Source of the DNA: Psychrobacter sp. 72-O-c
Lineage (GTDB): Bacteria > Pseudomonadota > Gammaproteobacteria > Pseudomonadales > Moraxellaceae
Direction of reading: 5' to 3'
DNA length: 64,000 bases
Assembly (NCBI RefSeq): GCF_904846605.1
Contig: NZ_CAJHBI010000001.1
Span: 62,001-126,000, forward strand
The translations under genes were made by a program, and so were the position numbers. Every line of letters starts with the position of its first letter. Position 1 is the first letter of the stretch. Below, piece by piece: positions 46,333 through 56,379 of the stretch. Below the pieces are notes generated by a model that did no database searches, was not told where the DNA came from, and saw nothing but the letters and a program-made list of their open reading frames with translations.

Positions 46333-46550
46333 TATGAATCTCTTGATGTTACGCCCTATCTTTATAAATATAGTCTTCGATGTATAGCATGCATCCTAAA
46401 TTGTAGGATTATCTGCTATCATTCGGTAGTTTAGTGGTAAATATTACCGCTACCATATTCAACGAAGAAGCATCATAAACGCTTGTACATCATCAAGCAA
46501 GGGACGTGAATGGTTTAAAATATAATGTATAAATTAACTATATTGTGAGG

Positions 46551-47579
46551 TTAATCGTGAAGTTTAATTTTCGCTCTTATAATACCATGATCTGTAACTC
46601 TATCTGCATAGTCCCACTTCAAATGGTCGTTAAAATAATCTACTCGCTCAACCTGCCCAAGGGCAAATTTGCTGTCGGGCAAGAACTCTTCTGACACAAA
46701 CAGCTGATCAATAACTTCTGGTATACCTTGATAAATATGGGTATAAGCCACATCCTTCATCCAGCCATAACGCGCTTGAACACGGGCGGCATCGAACAAG
46801 GCGACATCGCGCATACTTTTATCATAATTCACCTCGCCGGTCTCGGTCATTAATTGGGTAGTCACGCTTCCAGTGACATCATTCATGTCGCCCAACAAAA
46901 TTAATGGCTCGCGAGTATGTTGCAGACGATCAATAATAGACATCCGAATTGATGCTGCTTCAGCTGCTCTCATACACAAACTGCGAAGCTTAGCACGGAC
47001 ACGAATATTTGGATCATCCATATCTTCTAATAGATTACCGTCTTTATCACGTAGGAAAAAGGCGCGTTTGCTTTTTAAATGAGCAGTAATAATGGTTATT
47101 GGTTGGCCAAAAGCATTTACACGTAGTACTAAAGGCGGACGGTTGAAACGTTGATAAGGCCCAACATCAGGGATATCAATAACCGCTTTAGGAGCAATTT
47201 CTTCTAATAAAGTAGTCTCTAACTGCTCGAAGCGGCTAATGATACCCACAGCAGGTGTTTTTTGGGCGCCTTTGCCTTGCGTGTATGAACTGTTTGGGTC
47301 ATTGCTCGCTAGCGGAATCACCACGTGTTCTGGCTTAAAACCTAAAGATACCGCGACCGCTTCTAACGCCTGACTGTCCCAAACTTCCTGCACCGCAATA
47401 ATATCGGCATGAGCTTTAGCTAGCAATTCTGTAATACCCTGCACTTTTTTATCATAGCTTTTATTATCATAAGCGGGTGCATTGTCATAATAAATACGAT
47501 TAGGATTGGCTAAGTTAAGTAAATTAGCAGTAGCAATATAAAACTGCTTATGACTGTTGGTTTCAGTATGGCGAATCAT
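46551..47579 (-). CDS. Endonuclease/exonuclease/phosphatase-family protein
   Basis: A 342-aa protein of the DNase I/ExoIII/sphingomyelinase fold. The order of conserved residues is visible: YIATANLLNLANPN near the start, IIAVQEVWD with the metal-binding glutamate, ITIITAHLKSKRAFF, LILLGDMNDVTGS with the Asp-Asn pair, and VTDHGIIRAKI with the catalytic histidine. No signal peptide is seen, so it is probably cytoplasmic. Substrate (DNA, RNA, phospholipid or phosphoester) cannot be decided. ATG start at 47579. Confidence 0.85.
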   Translation of the reverse strand: MIRHTETNSHKQFYIATANLLNLANPNRIYYDNAPAYDNKSYDKKVQGITELLAKAHADIIAVQEVWDSQALEAVAVSLGFKPEHVVIPLASNDPNSSYTQGKGAQKTPAVGIISRFEQLETTLLEEIAPKAVIDIPDVGPYQRFNRPPLVLRVNAFGQPITIITAHLKSKRAFFLRDKDGNLLEDMDDPNIRVRAKLRSLCMRAAEAASIRMSIIDRLQHTREPLILLGDMNDVTGSVTTQLMTETGEVNYDKSMRDVALFDAARVQARYGWMKDVAYTHIYQGIPEVIDQLFVSEEFLPDSKFALGQVERVDYFNDHLKWDYADRVTDHGIIRAKIKLHD

Positions 47580-48062
47580 AGGTTACCTATTGTTTTTATT
47601 TTTAGCTTTTAACGATACTTTCGAATTATTTATTTCTCAATCTATTTATTTCGACATCTTTAATCTAAGGATTATCAAGAGTTGGTATTTTATTTAAGAA
47701 CAATTATTTAATGCTATTAATTTTTATACGTTTTTTAGTACTTACTCTATAAAAAATTTAGGTTTATCAGTTAAGAGTAATAAGCTTGAATCTGATCACG
47801 TTCACTTTTTTCGTACTTTTTTATACCTAATAAAAAAGCTTCCAGAGTAATCCCTGGAAGCTTTAAGATAACATAAATTATGTTGGTTAAAACTAGTGGT
47901 CAATAATTGCCTACAATTGATATAGCCTTAATAACAATTTAACAACGAGGTAGTAAGCTTTTGCATTGTTCGTTTACTTATTTTGCTTCAATCCTTACTT
48001 ACTAAGGTTCTACCTCGTTACGCTTATCTATAATATTTTACTTTCTATAGCAAGCTGTTTAT
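47580..48062. other. Intergenic region between nuclease-like and glycine-zipper genes
   Basis: About 480 bp, AT-rich. It contains one clear minus-strand terminator (47831-47864) and should contain the promoter of the nuclease-like gene. The small frame running plus-strand from 47966 lies mostly antisense to the glycine-zipper gene and is not supported. Confidence 0.5.
47831..47864 (-). terminator. Intrinsic terminator (minus strand)
   Basis: Perfect stem AAAGCTTCCAG / CTGGAAGCTTT (47835-47845 with 47854-47864), with extra As on the left that become Us on the minus-strand transcript. It lies about 200 bp beyond the end of the glycine-zipper gene. Confidence 0.8.
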
Positions 48063-48752
48063 TTATGATACACGGGTCCAAGCATCGTGTGAGGCTCTAC
48101 GCGCATCCTTCCATTCCATACGTGAATCGCCTTTTACCTCGTTCCATGAACGCTCTAAATCAGCTTCGTGATCTTCAAAACGGGCGTCGGCGGGATAGCG
48201 ACCACGGTTAGCATAACCTACCGCATAAGCGGGATGCATGTCTCGATCAAAGTCATAGCCCTCTTTATGATAGTCGGCATTGGCATGTTCTGCGCGCCAG
48301 TACGCCTCTTCACGAGTTGGATCGATTGCTTCTGCTGATGCATGGCCTGCACCGCCACCTGCAATGGCACCAACAGCTCCGCCAATTAGCGTCCCTAGTG
48401 GACCTGCCATTGAACCAATAGCTGCCCCTGCTACTGCACCGCCAACACCACCAACCGTAGTGCCTACTGGATGCGAACCTGGTTCGCCAGTAATAGCGTC
48501 AGCATTTAATTCATCTTTGGATTCATCTGACATATCTTTTACTTCATGGCGGTCGATATTATCGCGGTCGATGTTATCGCGATCGTTCATTACTCTATCG
48601 TTTGTCACGCGATCGTCACCGGCCAACCTACGCTCATTATCGTCAATTATGCGTTCTCTGTCACCTACTTCAAGGTTGTCATCAGTAATTACACGATCGT
48701 TTGGATCTATTACACGATTATTAGGGTCTGTAATACGGCCATCGTTATTCAT
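48063..48752 (-). CDS. Glycine-zipper protein with disordered Asp/Asn/Arg-rich N-terminus
   Basis: A 229-aa protein with no signal peptide. Residues 1-85 are highly polar with degenerate repeats (DPNNRVIDPNDRVITDD; DRDNIDRDNIDRHE). Residues about 95-140 form a glycine zipper (GTTVGGVGGAVAGAAIGSMA then LIGGAVGAIAGGGAG), able to form membrane-associated helices. The C-terminal third is charged and aromatic (EEAYWRAEHANADY; MHPAYAVGYANRGRY), ending RRASHDAWTRVS. This recalls stress-related hydrophilic proteins of Moraxellaceae, but I cannot name a family. AAGGA site before the ATG. Confidence 0.78.
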   Translation of the reverse strand: MNNDGRITDPNNRVIDPNDRVITDDNLEVGDRERIIDDNERRLAGDDRVTNDRVMNDRDNIDRDNIDRHEVKDMSDESKDELNADAITGEPGSHPVGTTVGGVGGAVAGAAIGSMAGPLGTLIGGAVGAIAGGGAGHASAEAIDPTREEAYWRAEHANADYHKEGYDFDRDMHPAYAVGYANRGRYPADARFEDHEADLERSWNEVKGDSRMEWKDARRASHDAWTRVS

Positions 48753-49046
48753 AGTATTGTCCTTAAATTATTTATTGTAATTTGCTTTTATTGATTGCCA
48801 ATCTAAACTAATCTAAAACAGGTCAGCAGTCTTATTTAACTCATTTAAAGTATAGGAAATTAAATAGGAAACCCGATAGGCCGAATATGTAAATTGTGTC
48901 CAAATTGCGATGACCTTACGTTACAGCATGTAGCTTTATGGAGATTTTGTACGCTAGCCTAACGTTTTAAGTAACATATAATGTGTCCTATATTAATCCT
49001 ATCAAATATAGAGTCCTTTACTTTATTCGTTGATTGGGTGATTCTT

Positions 49047-50651
49047 TTATATATCTATCAATGCTCTTTTAATGGCCTGTTGCCATTTATTAAGATGCTG
49101 CTCGCGGTTATCAGCTGACATACTCGGCTCAAATATACGATCGACTTGCCATGATGCTTTCATCGTTGCCTCATCATATAAGCCACTTTTTAGACCAGCC
49201 AATAAAGCCGCACCTTTGGCGGTAATTTCGGTATCTTTGGGTCGTAGTACGGGCACACCAAGTAAGTCAGCTTGAAACTGCATTAGTAAATCATTATTAG
49301 CCGCGCCGCCATCAACTCTTAGCTCGGTGAGAGGATGAGGACTGTCTTTTTGCATCGCAACTAATACATCATAAGTCTGATAAGCAACCGCTTCTAAGGC
49401 CGCTCGCGCAATATGCGCTTTGGTAGTACCGCGGCTCATGCCACTAATACTGGCACTGACATCAGAGCGCCAATAAGGGGCACCAAGTCCTGTGAATGCG
49501 GGCAGCACGACTACCGACTCGCTACTGTCTACTTGTAGTGCTAGCGCTTCGACATCACAGCTTTGCTTAATCATACCTAAATTGTCGCGTAGCCATTGCA
49601 TGATCGCCCCAGCCATAAATACGCTCCCTTCTAGCGCGTAATTTATTTCTCGGTTAATACCAAAACTGGACGGCTGTAACATGCGTTTTCCGGACTGCAT
49701 AATCTGTCCTAGTGATCGATTGTCTATACGACTAGGCCCAATTTTTCGTTGCCAAGCTATGGTAGTTAGCAATTGATGTTCACTCAGCTTAGGTGCTTGA
49801 CCGATGTTCATGAGCATGAAGCAGCCGGTGCCATAAGTATTTTTGGCCATGCCGGCATCGAGACAACCTTGCCCAAAGAGCGCAGCTTGCTGATCACCTA
49901 ATACCGCGTGGATAGGAATTTGCTTAGCGAACAGCCCTTTTTTAGTTTTGCCAAAGTCGCCATCAGAAGGCAGTACTTTGGGTAATATCGTCATCGGTAT
50001 CTCAAAACGTGCGCACAGCTCATCCGACCATGACAATTTATGAATGTCATATAACAAGGTACGTGAGGCATTGGTAATATCAATGACATGCTCGCCGCCA
50101 GTCAGTTGATACATAAGCCAGCTGTCAATCGTACCAACCGCTATCTGGCCACTGCTTGCACGAGCTTTAATATTAGGATTATGCTCAAGTAGCCACGCAA
50201 TTTTACTGGCACTAAAATAGGGATCTAGCCGCAAGCCAGTGATACGTTGTACTTCTTTCGCCATATTCTGATTGCTATTATCAGTACTATCACCGACACT
50301 CTCAGCAGCTAGGTTTTTACAATAGCTTGCCGTACGCCGATCTTGCCAGATAATAGCAGGGGCCAATGCTTTGCCCGTTTGTTTATCCCAAATGACAATC
50401 GACTCACGCTGATTGGTAATCGCAATACTAGTGACATCGGTTGCTAGTAGCCCTGCTTGATTAATCACATCATGAGCGCAGCTGATTTGCGTCTGCCAAA
50501 TCTGTTGCGCATCTTGTTCCACATAGCCAGCTTTTGGAGTTTGTAGCGTCGTTGGCTTTTGCACCATTTTAATCGGACGCGCATGGTCATCATATAAAAT
50601 CGCTCGACTCGATGTTGTCCCTTGATCTAACGCCAAAATATAGCCTGCCAT
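49047..50651 (-). CDS. glpK: Glycerol kinase
   Basis: GlpK phosphorylates glycerol to glycerol-3-phosphate in the cytoplasm (FGGY family). Hallmarks are YILALDQGTTSSRAILYD at the start, ITNQRESIVIWD, GTIDSWLMYQLTGG, LGDQQAALFGQG, and the ATPase signature near LRVDGGAANNDLLMQFQADL. The 534-aa protein is longer than the usual ~500 because of two insertions: a Ser/Asn-rich one around residue 125, and a ~28-residue one before YALEGSVFMAG. The ATG at 50651 follows AAGGAG; a GTG one codon upstream is less likely. No glpF or glpD lies nearby. Confidence 0.94.
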   Translation of the reverse strand: MAGYILALDQGTTSSRAILYDDHARPIKMVQKPTTLQTPKAGYVEQDAQQIWQTQISCAHDVINQAGLLATDVTSIAITNQRESIVIWDKQTGKALAPAIIWQDRRTASYCKNLAAESVGDSTDNSNQNMAKEVQRITGLRLDPYFSASKIAWLLEHNPNIKARASSGQIAVGTIDSWLMYQLTGGEHVIDITNASRTLLYDIHKLSWSDELCARFEIPMTILPKVLPSDGDFGKTKKGLFAKQIPIHAVLGDQQAALFGQGCLDAGMAKNTYGTGCFMLMNIGQAPKLSEHQLLTTIAWQRKIGPSRIDNRSLGQIMQSGKRMLQPSSFGINREINYALEGSVFMAGAIMQWLRDNLGMIKQSCDVEALALQVDSSESVVVLPAFTGLGAPYWRSDVSASISGMSRGTTKAHIARAALEAVAYQTYDVLVAMQKDSPHPLTELRVDGGAANNDLLMQFQADLLGVPVLRPKDTEITAKGAALLAGLKSGLYDEATMKASWQVDRIFEPSMSADNREQHLNKWQQAIKRALIDI

Positions 50652-51158
50652 CACCGACTCCTTTTTATACTATCGCTTATTTTGATAGCGTATTTTTTAT
50701 AAACTGTATTCTTATAATAAGCATATTGATTGTTAGTGCGCGCATTTATAGCTAGCAAAAATATAGCATACAACATCACTATATGACGGTTGTAAAACCT
50801 ACTATAGTAAAAAATTTGATGTCTTCAACCCTCAATCTATTATGAACAGGGGCTTGACGCCTAACAAATCTCTTGTCATTTATTAGGAATAAATAGTGCT
50901 ATGGTTCACGCAATAAAATTATTTCTTTAACAGAAATAGACCCGGCATTCAATAGGAAACAAGATAATAGTAAGCCTTGACCCGTCACTATTGTGGCTCT
51001 ACAGTGTACGCTTTGTTAGTGACGATGGCTTTTTTAACCACTAATTAATAGACTTTTGTTAGTAATTTCGTCATCATACCAATTTATACGTTATGGCAGA
51101 TCAAAAATACTAACACTGGGCGCTATTTTAAAATACCTTACATTCTAATTAATGGCTT
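50652..51158. other. Divergent intergenic region, glpK / tolC-like
   Basis: About 500 bp, AT-rich. It holds the glpK promoter region and a possible promoter for the plus-strand efflux cluster (50977-51005). No gene or RNA is recognised. Confidence 0.45.
50977..51005 (+). promoter_or_regulatory. Candidate sigma-70 promoter of the efflux cluster
   Basis: TTGACC (50977-50982) and TACAGT (51000-51005) are separated by 17 bp, five of six and four of six consensus bases. The predicted leader to the tolC-like start is about 150 nt. Confidence 0.35.
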
Positions 51159-52844
51159 ATGTTACTTATGAAATTTGTTTTTTGGTCTCTGCCTACTGCT
51201 GTGTTTGCTCTTATGCTGACAGGGATATCTGTACATACCGTAGCAAGCACTGATATCAACACGGAAAGCAGTCAGCCAAAGGATGCAGTGGCACCAACAA
51301 CGATTACCCAAATTGTTGATGTTGATAATAATTTTAAACCTAATAACACCGCAACGAATGCAACAAATTTGACAGTAGCTGCAAATATTGAGACCAATGA
51401 CAGCGCGCAAAAAAAAGGCTTGGCCACCCTTGTTGACCCCATTACTCATAAGCGCATTGATAATAGTTATGCGCTAGAAGTCTCTAGCTTTTTAAGCCTA
51501 GAGCAGGCACAAAATATCTTATTGCAAGTCTCGCCAAAACTTGCTGCCAATCAAGCCGCTATTGCCTCTAGTGAATATCAAACCGACGCTCTCAAAACCA
51601 TAGATAACCCTTTTGTGTTCGCACGGGTATCTGCTAGTGCTTATAGCTTGCAAGAAGATATTAACTTATCAGGGCTAAAAAATGGGATCGAAAACGAGGT
51701 GAATAATGCGGTTAGTGATATTGTTCCGCCTACTCCGCCGCTACCCAATTTTGGCGAGTTGGTCGGTGAGCGTCTTCCAGACTCTTACGACTTCAAGCGT
51801 TCAGGTTCAACGACAGGCGCAGGTATTGGTGTCGTCTGGCCGATTTATACCGCTGGGCGCACAACCGCTTTAACGGGTGCCTCAAATGCACGCACTCAAG
51901 AAGCTGTAGCCGACAGTATATTAGATAAAAATGAGCTGTATAACACTCTGATTGATCGTTATTTTAAAGCGCAACTGGCTATCATCGCCGCCTATCTACG
52001 TGAAGATGCTTATGACACCTTGCAGCAGACCGATCATATGGCGAAGCGGCTGTTCGAAGAAGGGTTTATCTCGCGGGTAGATCGTCTAGAAGCACAGTCT
52101 GCGCTGGCGAATGCAAAGAGTGAAGCCGTTAATGCTAATAATGATGCCCGCCTCGCTATGATTGCCTTGCAGCGTCTATTACGCACAGATTATCGTATCA
52201 AGCCTACCACCCCATTATTTGTCTCCAGCCGTCCGTTACCAGATGTAGACTACTTCCAAAAGTTAGCACTTAATAATCATCCAGGACTACAGAAAGTTGC
52301 TGCTAAACGTGCGCAAGCGCAGCAGCTACACGCACTATCAGATACTGGCTATAAACCGACAGTAATGCTCTATGGCTATGGACAAGTCGAAAAAGACCCA
52401 AGCTGGGTCGCTGGCATATCTGCCAGTTGGAAGTTATGGGGTGGACTCGACAAAACGGCTTCACTAGCATCCAGCAAGGCCAAAATACGCCAAGCCGATT
52501 TGTCTGAGATTGAGGTGAGTGACAATCTGCTGCTATTGGTCGAAAAAAACTGGCACGATGTTAATAATGCCCAGTCTCGTTATCAGGCATTACAGAGCAA
52601 TGTTGACTTAGCCGCAGAATTATTACGTCTGCGCCAACTTGGTCTGCAGGAAGGCGTGAATACCACCATTGATGTGGTACAAGCACAAACGCGATCGCTG
52701 AAGGCGCGTACCGAACAGGCGCAGGCTGCAAATAATTATGTGCAAGCACTTGCCGCATTGATGCAAAGCTGCGGTACGCCCTTAGCATTCAACGCTTATC
52801 TGAATGCTGCTGATATTCAGCTACCGGCATTATATAAAGAATAA
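51159..52844 (+). CDS. TolC-family outer-membrane efflux protein
   Basis: A 561-aa TolC/OEP-type channel protein. Signal peptide at the start (ATG 51159, or 51168 giving MKFVFWSLP). After a ~90-residue polar stretch come the two TolC repeats: SLEQAQNILLQVSPKLAANQ and later FQKLALNNHPGLQKVAAKRA, with long heptad-like helices (FISRVDRLEAQSALANAKSE; LLRLRQLGLQEGVNTTIDVV). No lipobox. It heads the plus-strand cluster with YihY/BrkB-like, HlyD-like and two ABC-2 permease genes, so it probably supplies the outer-membrane channel of that exporter. Confidence 0.88.
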   Translation: MLLMKFVFWSLPTAVFALMLTGISVHTVASTDINTESSQPKDAVAPTTITQIVDVDNNFKPNNTATNATNLTVAANIETNDSAQKKGLATLVDPITHKRIDNSYALEVSSFLSLEQAQNILLQVSPKLAANQAAIASSEYQTDALKTIDNPFVFARVSASAYSLQEDINLSGLKNGIENEVNNAVSDIVPPTPPLPNFGELVGERLPDSYDFKRSGSTTGAGIGVVWPIYTAGRTTALTGASNARTQEAVADSILDKNELYNTLIDRYFKAQLAIIAAYLREDAYDTLQQTDHMAKRLFEEGFISRVDRLEAQSALANAKSEAVNANNDARLAMIALQRLLRTDYRIKPTTPLFVSSRPLPDVDYFQKLALNNHPGLQKVAAKRAQAQQLHALSDTGYKPTVMLYGYGQVEKDPSWVAGISASWKLWGGLDKTASLASSKAKIRQADLSEIEVSDNLLLLVEKNWHDVNNAQSRYQALQSNVDLAAELLRLRQLGLQEGVNTTIDVVQAQTRSLKARTEQAQAANNYVQALAALMQSCGTPLAFNAYLNAADIQLPALYKE

Positions 52845-52917
52845 TATTTGTAAAAACGATGATATTGATGATATCGAAGACAACTGAATAAAGCGCTCAC
52901 TACTATATGGCTATGCT

Positions 52918-53796
52918 ATGAATAAACCTACTATGAATAACCCTACTCCAGCAGCAAAGTGGCAACACCTTATACTCAGAACATGGCGAAATACTAGCAA
53001 ATCTAATGTTTGGGCACATTGCGCCAGCGTAGGTTTTTTTGGTTTTTTATCTATTTTTCCAGTAATGGCTGTGTTTGTGCTGATTTATGGTTTGGCCTTT
53101 TCACCTGCTGAAATGGAAGCACAAATCTCAATTCTGCGTCCATTCATGCCTCCGACAGTGTATGACGTCCTTGATGCACGCTTGAGTGAGCTGGTTGCGA
53201 ACACCAAATCGCGCCTGACTTACAGTCTAATCCTCTCAACATCGTTGGCACTTTATGCAGGCTCTCGCGGTATCAAATATTTGATTATTCTCATAAACCT
53301 TGCCTTTCATATCACCCAAGAGCGAAATTTCATACCAGGCCTTATCCGCGCAATTGGTCTGACTATTGCAGCACTAGTCGTATCTATCATAGCGCTGGCA
53401 TCGATTGCCGCCATTCCATTAATAGCCACGTATTTTCCTTTTCCGCAGATAGCAAAGACTATTGCACTTTGGAGCAGGTGGCCTATATTAGCGGTCATCA
53501 TATTCTTTAGTTTTCTAGGCCTTTATCGTTTTGCGCCAAACCGCGAAACAGTGCGTTTCAAAAAACTAATACCAGGGGCTGCCTTGGCAACCGTGCTTTG
53601 GATTGTATTGTCTGTTGTGTTCTCAATCTATGTACAAAACTTTAATAACTATAGTGCTGAATTTGGTGCGCTTTCAGCTGCCGTAGTGATAATGCTGTGG
53701 CTTTATTATTCGGCGTTTATTGTGGCGCTTGGTGCTGTTTTTAACTCTGAACTCGTAGAAAGTGCTAAGGCCGATGCTATTCGAGTTTACCCTTAA
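52918..53796 (+). CDS. YihY/BrkB-family inner-membrane protein
   Basis: A 292-aa polytopic protein with about six membrane segments. Family features are ASVGFFGFLSIFPVMAVFVL, the repeat-type SRLTYSLILSTSLALYAGSR, ITQERNFIPGLIRAIGLTIA, and the C-terminal YSAEFGALSAAVVIMLWLYY. Function in this family is poorly defined (once annotated as ribonuclease BN; some members called BrkB). It lies between the tolC-like and hlyD-like genes with short gaps (73 and 66 bp), so it may be co-transcribed. Confidence 0.85.
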   Translation: MNKPTMNNPTPAAKWQHLILRTWRNTSKSNVWAHCASVGFFGFLSIFPVMAVFVLIYGLAFSPAEMEAQISILRPFMPPTVYDVLDARLSELVANTKSRLTYSLILSTSLALYAGSRGIKYLIILINLAFHITQERNFIPGLIRAIGLTIAALVVSIIALASIAAIPLIATYFPFPQIAKTIALWSRWPILAVIIFFSFLGLYRFAPNRETVRFKKLIPGAALATVLWIVLSVVFSIYVQNFNNYSAEFGALSAAVVIMLWLYYSAFIVALGAVFNSELVESAKADAIRVYP

Positions 53797-53862
53797 ACAG
53801 CTTGTTAAACGATTAAATAAACCCTTTATTCTCTCCTCTACTGCTTTAGGAAACCTGCTGTT

Positions 53863-55074
53863 ATGTCCGAACCTCACAATGAATCTGATAATGACTCTGA
53901 TAACACTAAAGAATTAGACCCATCAGATACTCTTGATAACGAGCAAACATCTAATGCAGTTGAAACTGATACCGTAGAGCAAATAGCGCCTAACTATAAT
54001 CGTGTCAGATCAGAGGCAGTAACTGCAAAAAAATCAGCAGTGATGAAAAAGGCTATCCTTACGCTACTGATTATTATAGTGCTGGGCTTTATCGCTTATG
54101 GATTGTTTAAAAGCAATGAACACAGCGAGCCCGAAGTCATTACTTTGCAAGGGCAAATGCAAATGCAGCAAACGTCCATCGCGGCTAAAGTGCCGGGTCG
54201 TATTGCTCAAATATTGGTCACTGAAGGCGATACAGTCAGCGCCGGTCAGCAGTTGATTGAGATGGATTCACCTGAAATTACGGCAAAGATTAATCAAGCG
54301 CGTGCGGGTAAGCAAATGGCACAAAGCCAACTGGATAAAGCAGAGAATGGCGCACGCCCGCAAGAGATTGCGCAAGCAAAAGCAGCATGGCAAGCCAATA
54401 AGGCAGCGTCTGATCTAGCAGCAAACACCTATGAGCGTGTCAATCGCCTTTATGAAGAAGGCTTGATGGCACGGCAAAAGCGTGATGAGTCTTATGCTCA
54501 ATATCTGGCCACCCAAGATCAAACGGAAGCGGCGCTCTTGCAGTACGACTTAGCGATGGAAGGCGCACGCAGTGAAGATAAATCAGCAGCAACCGCACAA
54601 GTAGCCCAAGTGGATGCCAAGCTAGAAGAAGCGCTGGTCGCTCAACAAGAAGCCAGTCTAAAAAGCCCTATTGCTGGTATTGTTGATAATGTTATCGTTA
54701 GCGCCGGTGAAGTCATCGGGCAAGGCGTGCCACTACTAACCTTAGTCGATACCAATGATCAATGGGTGGTCATCAATGTTACCGAAACCTATTTAAATCA
54801 GTTTGCTATTGGCCAGCAGTTTACCGGCACTATCCCAGCTCTATCATCACCTGAGCGTCCCTACTCTAAAAAGTTCACTGTCTATGCGACCTCATCATTA
54901 TCTGACTTTGCCACCTGGCGAGCGACCAATAATGACGATGGCTTTGATGTGCGTACCTTTGAAGTCAAGGCACGACCAACGACTCCAGACTCGCGTATTC
55001 GTTCAGGAATGAGTGTCATCGTGCGCATCAATCCACAAGCTGCCAACAATCAGTCTATTAAGGCTCAAGAGTAA
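53863..55074 (+). CDS. HlyD-family periplasmic adaptor (membrane fusion) protein
   Basis: A 403-aa adaptor: a ~60-residue acidic cytoplasmic tail, one membrane helix (about 67-84: ILTLLIIIVLGFIAYGLF), then a split lipoyl-type domain (TSIAAKVPGRIAQILVTEGD and LKSPIAGIVDNVIVSAGEVI). Between them is a coiled-coil hairpin (about 145-255) with the EmrA/HlyD-like segment ANTYERVNRLYEEGLMARQK. A beta-barrel end follows. It ends 3 bp before the first permease. It should connect the inner-membrane permeases to the TolC-like channel. Confidence 0.9.
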   Translation: MSEPHNESDNDSDNTKELDPSDTLDNEQTSNAVETDTVEQIAPNYNRVRSEAVTAKKSAVMKKAILTLLIIIVLGFIAYGLFKSNEHSEPEVITLQGQMQMQQTSIAAKVPGRIAQILVTEGDTVSAGQQLIEMDSPEITAKINQARAGKQMAQSQLDKAENGARPQEIAQAKAAWQANKAASDLAANTYERVNRLYEEGLMARQKRDESYAQYLATQDQTEAALLQYDLAMEGARSEDKSAATAQVAQVDAKLEEALVAQQEASLKSPIAGIVDNVIVSAGEVIGQGVPLLTLVDTNDQWVVINVTETYLNQFAIGQQFTGTIPALSSPERPYSKKFTVYATSSLSDFATWRATNNDDGFDVRTFEVKARPTTPDSRIRSGMSVIVRINPQAANNQSIKAQE

Positions 55075-55077
55075 GCT

Positions 55078-56379
55078 ATGCGCTTTATCGAGGCTTTTTT
55101 ACGTAGTGCCGCCTATGAGCGGCGTTTTTTAGCCAAAAATCATTGGGACTTTGCGATGGTGGTTTGGATACCGCTGGCAACGGTATTACTAATTTGGTGG
55201 ATATTTTCGCAGACTCAAATTACCAATCTGCCTATCGGGGTCATTGATCAGGACAATAGCCCGGTCGCTAATACGGTTGTGCGTTATTTAGAAGCCAGCC
55301 CTGATCTTACTGTCAAGCAACTCTATTACTCGCCAGCTGCCGCCGAATCGGCTATTTTGCAGCGGGAAATTTATGCGGTCGTTATTATCCCTGAAGACTT
55401 TGAACGTAATATCTTATCGAGTAAACCGGCACCTATTGTCTTGCAAGTGAATGCTCAGTACGGTACCCATTCCGGCATTATCCAAAAAGGCGTACAATCT
55501 GTCGTCGGCACCTTGTCCGCAGGCGTCGAAATACAACGTTTGGTCAAGCAAGGTATGGCACCATCGCAAGCCGCTATCGCTTACTCGCCTATTGGCATTC
55601 AACGCACTAGCTTATTTAACGCGGCGACCGACTATCAGCAATTTTTGGCATCAACGGTCATTCCTGCGCTATTACATATATTAGCGATGGTGATTGGTGC
55701 TACGACTATCGGTCGCGAGCTACGCGATAAGCAACTTGGCCGTTGGTATCGTTTTATTGATACTGGCCGCCCTGATTTAACCTTGTTGAAAGATGCTGAA
55801 ACAGTATCAGTTCTAGAAAACAAACAAGATAGCGTGCCTAATACTGAACTATTATTACGCTCGAAGACGCCTAAACCAGTCAGTACCTTGGTATTACTAT
55901 CAGGATTGTTGGGAAAATATTTTTGGCCGATACTGGCTTATAGTGTCTGGTCAGCGTTGGCTCTATGGTTGGCAACTCCTCACCAAACGATTGCTATCAG
56001 CTCGTGGATAGCGATTTATATCGGCCTTATATTGCTCATGACGCTATCATTTTGGCTTGGTGCCATTTTTACTTTAGGCTCGTTTTCATTACGGGCTGGA
56101 TTGTCTGCTACCGGCTTTATTTCAGCACCTTCTTATGCTTTTGCTGGTGTGACTTTTCCTTATATTGCGATTAGCGATAGCGCCAAGCATTGGTCGGATG
56201 TATTACCGCTTACCCATTACCTTAAGCTACATATCGCCCAGCTACAAATGCAGGCACCAGTCGCCGTCTCTCTACCCATCGTTTACGGCTTAACCATAGC
56301 AACTTTGATTACGATGACATTGACAGCTTTGTTAACCAAACGTGCGCTTGCGCATCCTGAACGCTGGGGGGCACGCTAA
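55078..56379 (+). CDS. ABC-2-type permease, first
   Basis: A 433-aa membrane protein of the ABC-2 permease superfamily. A first helix lies at about 25-45 (FAMVVWIPLATVLLIWWIFS), followed by a large periplasmic loop with the family pattern LPIGVIDQDNSPVANTVVRY and AILQREIYAVVIIPEDFERN. Five more helices are C-terminal (FLASTVIPALLHILAMVIGA onward), with a ~60-residue cytoplasmic insertion near residue 240. It overlaps the next gene by one base. No ATP-binding motif is present in it or in the cluster. Confidence 0.85.
   Translation: MRFIEAFLRSAAYERRFLAKNHWDFAMVVWIPLATVLLIWWIFSQTQITNLPIGVIDQDNSPVANTVVRYLEASPDLTVKQLYYSPAAAESAILQREIYAVVIIPEDFERNILSSKPAPIVLQVNAQYGTHSGIIQKGVQSVVGTLSAGVEIQRLVKQGMAPSQAAIAYSPIGIQRTSLFNAATDYQQFLASTVIPALLHILAMVIGATTIGRELRDKQLGRWYRFIDTGRPDLTLLKDAETVSVLENKQDSVPNTELLLRSKTPKPVSTLVLLSGLLGKYFWPILAYSVWSALALWLATPHQTIAISSWIAIYIGLILLMTLSFWLGAIFTLGSFSLRAGLSATGFISAPSYAFAGVTFPYIAISDSAKHWSDVLPLTHYLKLHIAQLQMQAPVAVSLPIVYGLTIATLITMTLTALLTKRALAHPERWGAR

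Noticed and set aside
47966..48211. Small plus-strand ORF of 81 aa
   Set aside because: Mostly antisense to the glycine-zipper gene, no ribosome site, and no recognisable protein pattern.
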